Assembly: GCA_013397865.1 (NCBI GenBank)
Contig: VZTI01003886.1
Span: 431,229-495,228 of the forward strand
DNA: 64,000 nt
DNA from: Struthidea cinerea
Taxonomy: Eukaryota; Chordata; Aves; Passeriformes; Corcoracidae
Reading direction: 5' to 3'
Position 1 is the stretch's first letter; every line of letters begins with the position of its first letter. This document shows, one piece after another, positions 13,437 through 25,040 of this stretch. Both the position numbers and the translations under genes were made by a program. The notes below the pieces were generated by a model. The model searched no databases. It saw nothing but the letters and a program-made list of their open reading frames with translations, and was not told where the DNA came from.

Positions 13437-14021
13437 CGTCTCATCAAAGACAGCACTGCCAGCCTGTTGACGGACGTGATAATTCCCTCTACTCTGCAGT
13501 GGTGCAGCCTCACTTTGAGTCCTGTGTGCAGTTTTGGGTGCCACAATATAAGATATACAGAGTGTCCAAAAAAGGGCCGCAAAGATAGTGAAGGACCTAG
13601 AGGGGAAACCATGTGAGGAGTGGCTGAGGTCATTAGGCTTTTTCAGCCTGGAGAAGAACAGTTTGAAGGGAGATCTCATCACAGTCTACACCTTCCCTCA
13701 TGAGGGGAAGCAAAGGGGAAGGCACCAACCTTTTCTCTCTTGTGAGCAGTAACAGGATTTGAGTGAATGGTATGAAGCTGTGTCAGGGGAGGTTTAGATT
13801 GCATAGAAGAAGAAGGTTCTTCACCCAGAGGGTGGTTGGGCACTGGACCAGGCTCCCACAGGAAGTGGTCGCAGCACCAGCCTGACAGTGTTCAAAGGAG
13901 CATTTGGACAATTTTCTCAGACATATGGTATGAGTCTTTGGTGTGCTTCTGTGCAGAACCAGGACCTGGACATAGATGATCCTCGTGGGTCCCTTCCAAT
14001 TTAGCACATTCTGTGATTTTT
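13437..14021 (+). mobile_element. CR1 LINE 3' fragment
   Basis: Typical CR1 3' region on the plus strand. It contains the 'cctcactttgagtcctgtgtgcag' type segment near 13,510, the 'ccacaatataa' word at 13,540, the 'gaggagtggctgaggtca' type segment near 13,615, 'aggttcttcacccagaggg' near 13,812, and the closing 'gggtcccttccaa' near 13,990. It ends in a short diverged tail around 'attctgtgattt'. It shares its 3'-end type with the copy at 35,005-35,794. It begins where the minus-strand CR1 fragment stops, so the two abut in opposite orientation. No intact coding capacity. Confidence 0.9.
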
Positions 14022-17000
14022 TGATCTCCCTCACAAGTTTCAACACCTGAATTTTGACTTCCCTAATTTGACCTTTGCATCTTGAATAGTGTGCCAAATA
14101 CTATGTCTTCACATTATTGCGATATCTATGTGCTCGTAAAGAAAAATTGCCTCTCATTTGGCAGCATCATGTGATCATACTAACAATGCTCAAACACTGA
14201 AAAACGCTGCATGCAAACAGAGAAATTTGCAGTTTTGTTCTATGTACATCATCTAATGATATGAGCAATTACATTTGGTCTACATACCCAGGTGTTGACT
14301 TACAGTGTGCTAGAATGTCTGGCTAGAATATGTTGTTGTAATTTACAATGCTTCAAAAGGATAGGAAAGTTGGAGTTTTGTCCAAAAGATTTCTGATAAT
14401 ACTCGTTTTCATAACCCAGCATTTTTTTCCAAATCACTAATCAAAATGAAGCTTTCTTTGATTTCTACAGCATACAGTATCTTTAAAGTTACTGCATTGT
14501 TCCATGACCCTTTGTTGAAAGAGACATCCAAGATATCTTAGGTACACACCATGCAACAACACATGTCTTAGAAACATCAGGGAATACGAAGTAGTATCAG
14601 ACAGGTTGACATCAGCTAGGTCAGCAACAGCAGCAACCACCTGGTAACATATTTTCTTGTTTCTCAGAAATGGTAGAAAAGTGTTTTATAAGCCATATGT
14701 TGCATTACTTCTGTCTGGGCAAGTTCCGTAAGCTTTAATGCTGGTAAAAATGTGTTTCCATTATGAAATAATAATAAGGTATGATCACAAAAGAGGTCTT
14801 GATTCAAGGGGCTGTGATATGGCTTTTGACTGTAGAAAATATTACTATTTTTATCAGAGCTGTCCACCATCAAAAACATTCTCAGAAGATATCTTCAGGG
14901 CTGCTGGCAGTGCTGGAGACAGAAGGACTTCGGTTAATGTAGCCAGTGTGAGTGTCTCACTTATTAACAGATGAATTGACAAAATGTCCCAAATGTTATC
15001 CATCTGCTACTCCTTTCCAACCTGTTCTAAAACAAAGAATGTACATTTGGAATTAAAATTCGCCTCTTCCCTAGGGCTTTCCTTTATTGACAGAAAACAA
15101 AGCAAAATTACAAAAGCCCCTAAAACTAAGACAAACAAAGGAACAAACAGAAAATGATTTAAACATCAGTTTACTCAAACGCAGTCCAGGATGTTGCTCC
15201 AAGTCAGAGTTTTTCAGCAATCCAGATTTCATCTGAACAATGACAGTAATTTGCTTCCGACACATGCAGCCTCTTTAATAACTATTTGTCTAGTAAGCCA
15301 CTACTTCTCTTGAAAATCCCAAGAACCTGTGCAAGAACTATGAGGAAAAGAGGAGTCTTGTGAGATGATGAAGCCCACGCTGTGTATCCAGGCAGGGCAC
15401 ATGCAACATTCCTAGCAGAGGTTTGCATCAACTTTTCCCAGAGAGACTAATGACAACCTTGCTAAGAAAATAGATCATATTTTTGTTATTTCCACCTTTT
15501 TTTCCTGTTACCCTTTCCTAACTGAAACTATTTTTTTTCAATTTACACCCAACTCTATTTGTCCAGTAACGAATGGATGTGGAAAATATGATTCTTTTAG
15601 AAGGGATGTTCCCCCTTCTTTTTTTTCAGTGTATTTAGAAACCAGTCTGCTTCAAGTAAAAAGAACATAACAATTTTATTCTCTTGCTCTGTGATAAAAA
15701 AATTTTGAAAGGTACAAAATATTGAACTTTGTATCAGATAAAAATTCTGTTTATTCTTTCCTGTGAAAAAAAATATTTGTTTTAGTCTCCGCATGCATGT
15801 GTGTGAGGAAAAGGTTGTGTGTGTTGTGCTTTGTAATTTCTTACATTTCTCTTTACTAATATGATATGTATTGAGCTTTTTATCGAGAAGCAGTCAATCT
15901 TGCATGAACTAACAGGAGAAAAGCTTATTTTAATTTCTGATTTGTTCCTGATTTCTGGGGACATGAAACACTGCCATAACAGAGGAGTTCCACGGTCAGA
16001 TTTGTAACACTTGCTTTTCCTGTTAAATTTCCTATCTAAGTGCACACCCCAATCCAAGTTATCAAAATCAGCATCAAATCTTAATTGTCATAACTGGGTA
16101 CTAGACTGGGACTTACAGTTACATATGCAATGTGTGTACGCCAAATAAGTAAATTATACAGACATTCCTTATTGGGTTTTTTTGTGACAACAGAATTGTT
16201 GAGCCAGAGGAAAAGACAAACTACAAGGCTGACATGAGATTAAGCAACTCAGTCTTTCATGTTCTTTCTTGTCTCAAGAAAATATCAAAACACAGCTTGA
16301 AGTAATGTTTTTGTAAGGCTATGTAGATTTCTTCAATGACAGCTCAGCAAGATGTAGCTGCTGACTGTAGGACCTGACTTTTCTCTGTATAGCTAACAAT
16401 TCTATAGTTTGAAGTTTTCAGAAGCCTTTTAAATCTGGGAATAAACAAAAATTTGTTGGGTAAGGCAGATTGTGAGCACTTCTTATATTAAGATTAATTG
16501 AATCACCCAACTTTTTACATTGACTATAAGTCTAACAACAGCTCTGTAATGCCAGTGAATTTATGAAGTATTTTTTTAGATTTAGTGACACCAAATCTGG
16601 GTGCTCTTATGCAGTCACCATGGCTCAAGCCCTCTTGATGCAGCAGAAAAGAGAGAAACTTAGCTGAGGAGGAAATGCATGAAGGATATTCGCACACTTA
16701 AATCAAATAAAAGCATACTGTAAGAATCTGCAATATTGTCAGAAAACTTCATAAAGATGAAGTTCGACATGAGATAGGTTTCTTTTGTAATAGGCTTATA
16801 CAATCCATATATATCTGTGAATAGTTAGTAGAAAAATTTCTGCATGTTCTATCTGCCTGTTGCAGTACTCTGTAAAAGCTCTTCAGTGACATTCAAAGAT
16901 GTAATTACTGCATTGCTGTCAAGGTCAGCAAAACCTGAGGTAATGGTTACGTAAGTGGCAATCATTTAATACAACGTGGCCTACAGGGTTATGAAGAATG

Positions 17001-19316
17001 GTAATTCAGGGGTGTTTCTGAGATCTCACATATGGTAGAGATTTTACTTTATTTATCTCCCCTCAGCTAATTTTTTTTCTGACTAATACTAGTGTGTTCC
17101 CATGGTGGTAACTATGCTTTTCAGGGTGCTTAATAATGGTCCTATTGTGTGTCTGCTCTTACTGTGCTCCACTACCTTTGATTAATCCTGCTCTTTGCTC
17201 CCTGACACAGGAAAAGAGAGGAGAGAGGAGTGTTTTTCCTCAGTATACACTGCTGCACTCTAATCATGGAGTGAGAAGGCTGCTTAAAATGACCCATACT
17301 TCCTTCATCTCCTGAGCAATAAGAACCTACAACATGGCAAAAACAAAGAGTGAAACAGAATCAGTGATGCCAACAGTGAAAAGAAGAGGGAACTGTGGGG
17401 CTTGCACAGTTTCAGCTTTCTAGACAAGCCAAAAACAAGGTAGACATTTGCTTTGCAGCCTGCTGACTTGAGGAAACCAGAAAAAGATGAGGAGATGGCT
17501 GCATCATTCCATGTGTCTAAAAAACCTTAAGCTTTGGAGAAATAAAAATAGCTAAATGCCAAGTATGTTTCAAAGAAAAACAAAAGTTTCATTCTTTGGG
17601 ATCATCTACCAAAACAAACAAAATGAGTAATCAAAACAAGACATTCACATTTCATTTTTTCACTTTCTCTCTGAAACTAACTGAAGACCAAAAGGATAGC
17701 AGATGTATTTGCAACCTTAGTCTGTTAATGATGCTTTTTACTAGATTACTGAGACTGATAAAGTAGTAACTGAGGTGCTTGAAAGAGTATTTTGGGTTTG
17801 GCCCAGTGTATTTCTGACAATACAAAGGGGAATTGAGTCAATAGTATGCTTAAGCGTCTTGCTTTTAAACAATGCCATATTATGAAAAAAAAAAAGAGAG
17901 AGAGAAAATGGCATGAAATTGAATTTTTCATTCAATTGGGCAAAACAACACTTGGTCTATCTGAGGCAAATTCTGACAAATACAAATATTAAAACATAAA
18001 AGACAAAGAAAAAAAAAATTAAAAAAACCCCAACTGATGTAGTGGCAAAGTCCCCTTTCCAGGATCAATTACATACATACTTCATTCTAAGGAGTTATAG
18101 TAAATGTAAATCTTTGGTTACATTTAAGTGTATCTTTCATGCTCAGTCCTTACCTAACTTCATTTACACTGTCAGCTGGATACAAAGATGGATTTAGTCC
18201 AGTGAAATTAGCAATATCAAAGCTTGTTCCATTCTGCTTCACACAAAGGTGAAGTCCAGTAACACTTTGTGTTTGCCAGCATTATAGGTTTACCCATTTT
18301 AACTCAGCTTTACTTTCAGTGCCTGAAATGTTGGTTCAGTGCATGGAGACCAGGATGAAAATGAGATATTGCTATGATTGCCTGTCTCAGGTCTGTGCCC
18401 TGAGTCTCATGCTATCATTAAGCTATTATACTGCTGGTGCTGAGTAGAGAAAGTAGAAATAACTCACACTGATTTTTGTTGAATGACATTTCAGAAACAT
18501 AAAAAAAATCTGACAGATTTGGCTATAGTCCAGAGCTTCCTCTCTGGATGTAGTTTTTGCACTCTGTTGGATATCTTTAGGCAGATAAAATAAGGAGTAG
18601 CAGCATATAGCACCTGACAGACAAAGCTTTGTTGAACAATTTAAGATCCTTAACATTGACACTCAAGAACAGAATGTAAAGGGTTGCTGGTATAATTTTA
18701 GCAGGTAAAATTATAGCTGGAGTTTTAGTAGAGAGAAACAGGAAACTGGCTGTGATGTCTAGTGCATAGCTTCATCAAAACAAGTATTGGGAAAGATGAT
18801 ACTTCTTCCCAACTTTGTGTTAGTGAGATAGGCAATGACTTCACAGAATCACTGCAGCAAGTTGCAAATGATGTATGAAATGAGAAACCCAGCCCATGGC
18901 ACAGAGGAAAATATATAGTTAGCATTGTGCAGTGGCTGTGGCACTGTGTGTTGTTTGCTACAGCATTAAACTTGGTAAGACTGATCAGAGGCACACAGAA
19001 TTTTAAGGAACAAAATAAAACATGTAAATGAGTTTCTCAATTTCCTGGTTTCCCCCTGCTTTCTCATGAAGCAGTTGTCATTCTGAGGTAGTTCATGTTA
19101 CATCACCTTCTAATATTCTACCAGTCTATGCTAAAATGATATCTATTTGGATAGTACTGGTTTCCTCTTAAAATAAGTAACAGCAATATTCCACTCCTTT
19201 TAAGAATAAGAAACACACAGTACATTAAAAGTATATCAGAAATTGCAAGACATCTATTTAGGTTATCTAAATGTCTTGAAGAAGTAGACAGCGGAATTAC
19301 TAAAGTTTCAAAATTC
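14022..19316. other. Intergenic AT-rich DNA, no gene seen
   Basis: No exon, RNA gene or recognisable transposon. Open frames are short and without family resemblance. A short GA-rich patch lies near 17,895. Confidence 0.65.
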
Positions 19317-20150
19317 AATGAATTTGAAGATGACACCGAATTGTGCGGGAGTGTTGATCGGCTGGAGGCTAGGAAGGCTCTGCAGAGGGATCTGGACACG
19401 CTGGATTGATGGGCTAAGCCCATTGAATGGTGTGAGGCTCAACACGGCCATGTGCTGGGTCCTGCCCGTGGGTCACAACCACTCCAGGCTGGGACAGAGT
19501 GGCTGCAAAGCTGCCCACAGGAAAAGGACCTGGGAGGGCTGGTGGCAGCAGCTGAACATGAGCCAGGGTGTGCCCAGGTGGCCAAGAAGGCCAATGGCAT
19601 CCTGGCCTGTGCCAGCAACAGTGTGGCCAGCAGGACCAGGGCAGGGATTGTCCCCCTGTACCCAGCACTGGTGAGGCCACACCTTGAATCCTGTGCTCAG
19701 CTCTGGGCCCCTCACTCCCAGAAAGACATGGAGGTGCTGGAGCATGTCCAGAGAAGGGCAGTGGGGCTGGGAACTGATGAAGGGTCTGGAGCACAAGTCC
19801 TATAAGGAGCAACTAAGGGACCTGCAGTTTTTTCACCTGGAGGAAAGCAGGCTGAGTGTGGATCTTATCACTCTCTAAAGCTCCCTTGAAAGGAGGTTGT
19901 AGCCAGGTGAGGATCAGACTATTCTCCCAAGCAGAAAGTGAGAGGAAGAGAGAAAGTGGTAAAAGACGTTTCTTTATGGAAAGTGAAGACAAGCATTGGA
20001 ACAGGCTGGTGAGGGCAGTGGTGGAGTCATCATCCCTGGAGGTATTTAAAAGATGTATAGACGATATGCTTAGGGACTATGTTTAGAGATGAACTTGGCA
20101 GTGTCAATCCTAAGTAACTTTCCAAATTAAAAAATTCTATTTTATGATAG
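19317..20150 (+). mobile_element. CR1 LINE fragment, end of ORF2 plus 3' UTR
   Basis: The left end starts in the C-terminal part of ORF2 with a F-x-D-D-T-x-L-like motif (near 19,320-19,345), i.e. the polymerase catalytic aspartate region, followed by D-R-L-E-A-R-K-A-L-Q-R-D-L-D. Continuing rightward, in broken frames, come a G-H-N segment, an E-K-D-L-G segment, A-Q-V-A-K-K-A-N-G-I-L-A-C and V-x-P-L-Y-P-A-L-V-R-P-H-L-E-S-C. The 3' UTR follows ('ggaggtatttaaa' near 20,038). After about 20,105 some 30 bases of the usual end appear to be missing. A diverged terminal piece ('ctttccaaatta' then 'attctattttatgatag') closes the element at 20,150. The frame is broken by stops and shifts; the copy is inactive. 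Its 3'-end type matches 36,019-36,331. Confidence 0.92.
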
Positions 20151-20236
20151 AAACACCAGCATGTGTAAAGTGGTAAAGTGGTTTTTTTGCCTTCTTTATA
20201 TCTCTTATTTATGAAGTGTTTAAAATATTTTAATAC

Positions 20237-20576
20237 TGTACCCACAGACGCACAGGTGGGTTCAGTAATATAGTCAGTAGCAAAGAGTCGAGAAGGGTAT
20301 TTGCGTGCGCTCCGGCAGGAGCGTTTATTGCTTCTACACTGTTGAAGGTTGCAGAGGCAAATACGAACATAATCCTGAAACTCACAGTTTTATCCAGGGG
20401 TGGGGAAAAGGTGGGATTAGGGAACGGGGACCAATGGGGAAGCTCTGGGGGAGTAATGAGCGGTAGAGGCTAACAGCCAACCAGGGAATTCAAACTGGGA
20501 TAGAGTAACATAACAGAGTAACGAATCCTGGGAGAAGCCCTTTGGTCACCCTAACATAATGTATGTTCACCGGCCA
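20237..20576 (-). mobile_element. Probable solo LTR of an endogenous retrovirus
   Basis: Read on the minus strand, this roughly 340-base block begins TG and ends CA. It has a GC-richer promoter-like left part, a TATA-like ATAAAA (plus-strand 20,387-20,393) and, about 60 bases further on, a polyadenylation signal AATAAA (plus-strand complement at 20,324-20,329). These are followed by a short tail of about 85 bases. That order matches U3-R-U5. No primer-binding-site or polypurine-tract sequence, and no gag/pol/env reading frame, lies next to it, so it looks like a solo LTR left by recombination. I could not find a clean target-site duplication, so the ends may be off by several bases. It could instead be another GC-richer promoter-bearing repeat. 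Family not identified. Confidence 0.62.
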
Positions 20577-23500
20577 CCAAGATATTTAATAAAATATTCT
20601 TTGCCATTAGGCATCTCAAATTTAAAGGTGTGCTAATAGACAGCATTACTGTATGTCACAAAATCTGATGTACATAATAATGAACATCAATGGGCACACC
20701 TTAAATGCACTATTGCAGAGAATTGTCTAAATTGTGTATGCTGGGAAGAAAGCTCCAAAATGTCCCAGAGCTAGCTGTCAAAGTGTTCCTATAAAGCAAG
20801 AGATAAAGAAGATAACCAAGGCTATCGTTGAAGATACCCCTCAAAGCAATTGGATCTTTTTAAAAAAACTATAAAATTAATTCAAGTAGCAGATTATGGA
20901 CTTCTTTAACTGCATCCTGATGTGCATTAAGTCCACATTGGTATATTTCTTCAGCCAAAAACTTTTTTTACATAGAAGGATAGATATTCATACGTGGTTT
21001 CATTATGTGAGGTAGGTCTTTAAAGAAATTGCAAATATTCTGGTTTTAGACAAAAAAAAATATAGAGCTGGAAGCTGAAGGACTTTTTACCAGGAAAACT
21101 CAGAGAAATGAAGACAAGTCTACTAGAAGTCCACATGCAAAGATGCTTAAATAAAGCACATTAAACCTCTGTTTTGATACTTTCACTAGTCTTTGAAAAA
21201 GTATCGAACTATAGCTCTCCAAAACTCCTTTACTTCTAAATGAGAGCATTTGCACAAGATGTAATATATTGTAATTATTCACATTTACCCCCAAAATTTT
21301 ACTTGATTTTTCTGAGTGTTCCCAAGTAGAGAGAGTTTGAAGACACTTATGTTATGCATCATGTCATGTAGCCATAAGGAAAATATAGGTTTGCATAACT
21401 TTTAAATTATCACCTCTAGTTTTGACCAGCAGAAGGGTTTCTTTACATCCTTGAATGTCTACATAGCCTTTCTGAGGATCTAAGTTAAAATTTTGCTATA
21501 TAAGACACAAACATAGAGAGAAAGAAGAACAAAAAACCAGTGTGAATGGACAAGTATTTATTGGAGGGCTCTTTTTCTCCAGAACAGATGTGAACTTGTT
21601 TTAATGAGACCTTCCTTGAAATATGACTACAGAGCTCCAACACCTTCCATTTCCTGTACCCAAATACACCTTCCACTCCTCTGCAATTCTCATTTTCCCT
21701 TTTCCATACTATTGCCACTACATAGAATTTGCCAAATGCAGCCAATTTTTACCTATTTAAAATTTACTTGAAGACATGTCATGTTAAATTTATTCTTTTT
21801 TGAGTTTGAAAAGATTAACTCAAAATTAAAAGCCAATTCTTACAGTCTACTTAACTGTAACTTAACCCTAAAAATCATTGGAATAATAATAGACAAAATG
21901 AAAAAAAAATGCTAATTTTACAAAATTTCCATCAGAAGAAATATAAATACCAAATTAATTATAGCATATTACTACTATTGTTGTTGTTACTGTATTTTAT
22001 TAGTATTTATTAGTATTTTTTATATATCCAATACTCAAGAGAGAAGGAAGGAAAGGTCAAATTCTTTCAGTGTCTTTTTAGTACCTTTTCACATCAGCTC
22101 TATACTGAAAATCAAGACTGCTCATGTCACTCCCATTTCCAAACCTTATCAGAAAATTCATATCAGAACAGCTGATCTACGTTTTAGATGAATCTTGAGG
22201 AAAAAGTAGCACATATTTTCAAAGAACCTTGTTTACCACTGAATCTCACAAAATGGTCACTACACTGTCATTTACTGGGGTTAGAGTGTTTTATATAATA
22301 ATTATTCATCATTTTCTGAAGGTGCATTTGTTGACAAAATATATTATGATAAGTAAAACATTTATTTTCTATATTTGGCTTTTTACCTTACTAAAAACAC
22401 ACTTTCTGAGGGACTAAAACATACGATGCAAAAAATATTTCCTCAAGTCAGTGACTGTCTTTCCCTGGTAAAAATACAGACACTTCACTTTATAAATAAG
22501 ACCTTAGCAGCTCACCACCATTTGTTTCCCAGTATTTCTGTGTCAGGAATCTTCTTGAGTGACTTATTTATTAACTTATTTGTTTCTTGTATTGTAATAT
22601 TCTAGTCCTCTGAAGATTAATGCTGGAAAGCATAATTACTTAACAACAAAAAAATCCCCTGAAAAATATTTATCTAATGCTGTCACGTTTCACCTCCTTC
22701 CTTTGTGTCAAGTACTGTGGAACCTATAGTTCACTAAGAAAATAAATCTTACCAGAGTTTGGTAGTAGTATTATGTTGATATCAAACATATTTCTTTCTG
22801 AAAGTCTCAGGTCTTCATTCAATTAGTAAAAATAAGCATTGATTTCTTAAAGTGTGTTTGGAACAATGAAACTTCTTTTAGATGAAAGTTTTTGTTTCCG
22901 GATAATTTAAAAATATCTTTTAAATGTTTCTAGGTTCTACTTGATTCCTAAGTACAAGTATATTCTTATATATTTATGAACATCCTTTAGTAGTAGAAAT
23001 TATATTAATAATGACAATAATGATAATGGGTCTTTTGCCCATTAGTTCCTCATGTCCTGAACTACTCTTAGAAAACTCCCAAAAGCCATTTCTTTTTCTT
23101 TCATTTAAAAAAACTTCTTGGAAGCATTATACAAATAAAAAATCTTTACATCTGAAGATCCTGTTTTTTCCATTTAACCAAATGAAGTCCATTCTTTAAA
23201 AATCTGCAGACAGGTATTGTTTTTTATAATCAGTCTTAAAGGTCTTAAGAGTTTTCAAAGAAAAGGTGTAGAAAACCTAATTTTTTCTAGTAAACCACAG
23301 ACTACCAGGGTTCCAGTGGACCACCTAGCATTTGTATCTAGGAAAGCATTATGGTAACAGCTCTAAATGAATGAAATTATCTTAAATTAATAAAGCAAAT
23401 TTTACACATGGTAACAGTTTCTAACAAAAAAAAAAAAGGTCTCACCACAGGGCTTTGAGGAGAACATGGGTTATGGTAGGGGATATTAGGAATAATGCAC

Positions 23501-25005
23501 ACAGAATGGAAACAAAACCAGTTATGAACTACCATATGTGCAATGTAAATAGACAGGGCATTTTTAACATAGTGTGTAGAAAAACCACAAGAATGGGGAA
23601 AGCTTTTTTTATTCTCAGGAATTAAAGAGCTGAATCTATGCAGCTTAAACAGAGGAATTAAAAATTGGTTTCTCTGCAGTTTGTATGTATGTAAGTGAAA
23701 ATTTTTGATAATTTCAATTGTCAAATCGTGCAGTCTCAAAGCCATCAGAAAGACAATTTAGTTGAGAAATAGCAGCCCCATTTTAACAAGCAAGGCTAAT
23801 GAGACGCTCAAATTACTTCTATAAGAATATAGTGGATTCCCCATACAGCAGGTTTTAAAATAAATATTAGATGCTTATCTAAAAGGTGTTTTTGCACTGC
23901 AAAAGGCACATCGGTGGTTTGCGGATGGACTGGGGGAGAGAAATTGTGTACCCTCTGTTACACAGCAAGTAAGAACAAATTATGAAAATGACCTTCTTCT
24001 GAAGTTCATGTAAACAGATTGATAAATTGGTTGTTCATAAGAGATATGAGCGAGTAATTGTCCTGATACTTTAAAGAAGTGTCATTTTTAACTTTGTAAG
24101 TCTTTTCAAGTATGTATCTCAAATTTGGTTTTGCAATCCTATTTTAATTATCATGGACATGTTAAACTGTAACAATGGAATTTTCAGGCACGCAGGCACA
24201 GAAAGTGAAGGGGTTTCTTTTACTACCATTTTAACTAACATTTAAGTTCTCGATTTAAAATAGAGACTTTTTACATTAGAATTTTCCCACTTTTTGCTTT
24301 TCGTCACTTTTCCCTTCTTTTTACTTTGTTTGCTTACTTTGTTTTTGAGGACAAATTTCTACCTTGTGTATATATATGCTAACAAGAGTACACCTATGTA
24401 AACCAAATGCTGACATTTACAATAGTGCCTTCATCTGTTAAAACAAAAAACTCCCCATGCATTGCTCTGTCTTGGAACTGTTCAGGCCTAGCAGCTGGGA
24501 TTGATGAAGTCTGAAAATATAGACCAATATCCAATTGCCTAGTCATTCCTCACCTGCTGGTTTTGCCTTAAGCATGGCATGACCATCTTCAAGATCAAGT
24601 GTAGCTTCAAGGTAATTCTCTCTGCACCAGGGTTTTCCTGCAGAAGATTTGTTATTAAGTCCTGATCTGCAGCAGAGGCTGACAGCTCTGGCCCTTCCTT
24701 TGTATTTGCTCTTACTTTATCTTTTAACTCCATTACTTTTCATTTGTAAATAAGATAAATTCTTGTTGACTGTTTGGGAGATTTTGAGTTTGAATTCAAT
24801 GAAGGCAGTTTTTGAATCTGGATGTCAATCTTGGTGACCCTTACCTGTAACGAGTCTGGTACCTATAAAGAGTAACTGGTAGTCTACAGTCAACAGAACA
24901 ATGTGCCACAAACCTCTTTAAGTTACAGTTTTTCAGAATTCAGAGTTGTCTTCTTTTAAATTAAACCAAAAATAAGTACATACGTCCCTTGTCTAATTGG
25001 CTTGT

Positions 25006-25040
25006 AACACCTCCAGGAAGTCAGAACACCTCCAGGAAGT
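25006..25040 (+). repeat. Two-copy direct repeat, 19-base period
   Basis: The 16-base word AACACCTCCAGGAAGT occurs at 25,006-25,021 and again at 25,025-25,040 with a three-base spacer and no mismatch. It looks like a recent small tandem duplication. Confidence 0.9.

Noticed and set aside
19414..19812. 132-codon minus-strand frame and overlapping plus frames
   Set aside because: They are translations of the CR1 fragment; the genuine ORF2 remnants lie on the plus strand and are broken.
24539..24733. Minus-strand 64-codon frame with balanced, protein-like composition
   Set aside because: Short, no neighbours, no family resemblance. It could be a decayed exon or repeat but nothing in the sequence supports that.
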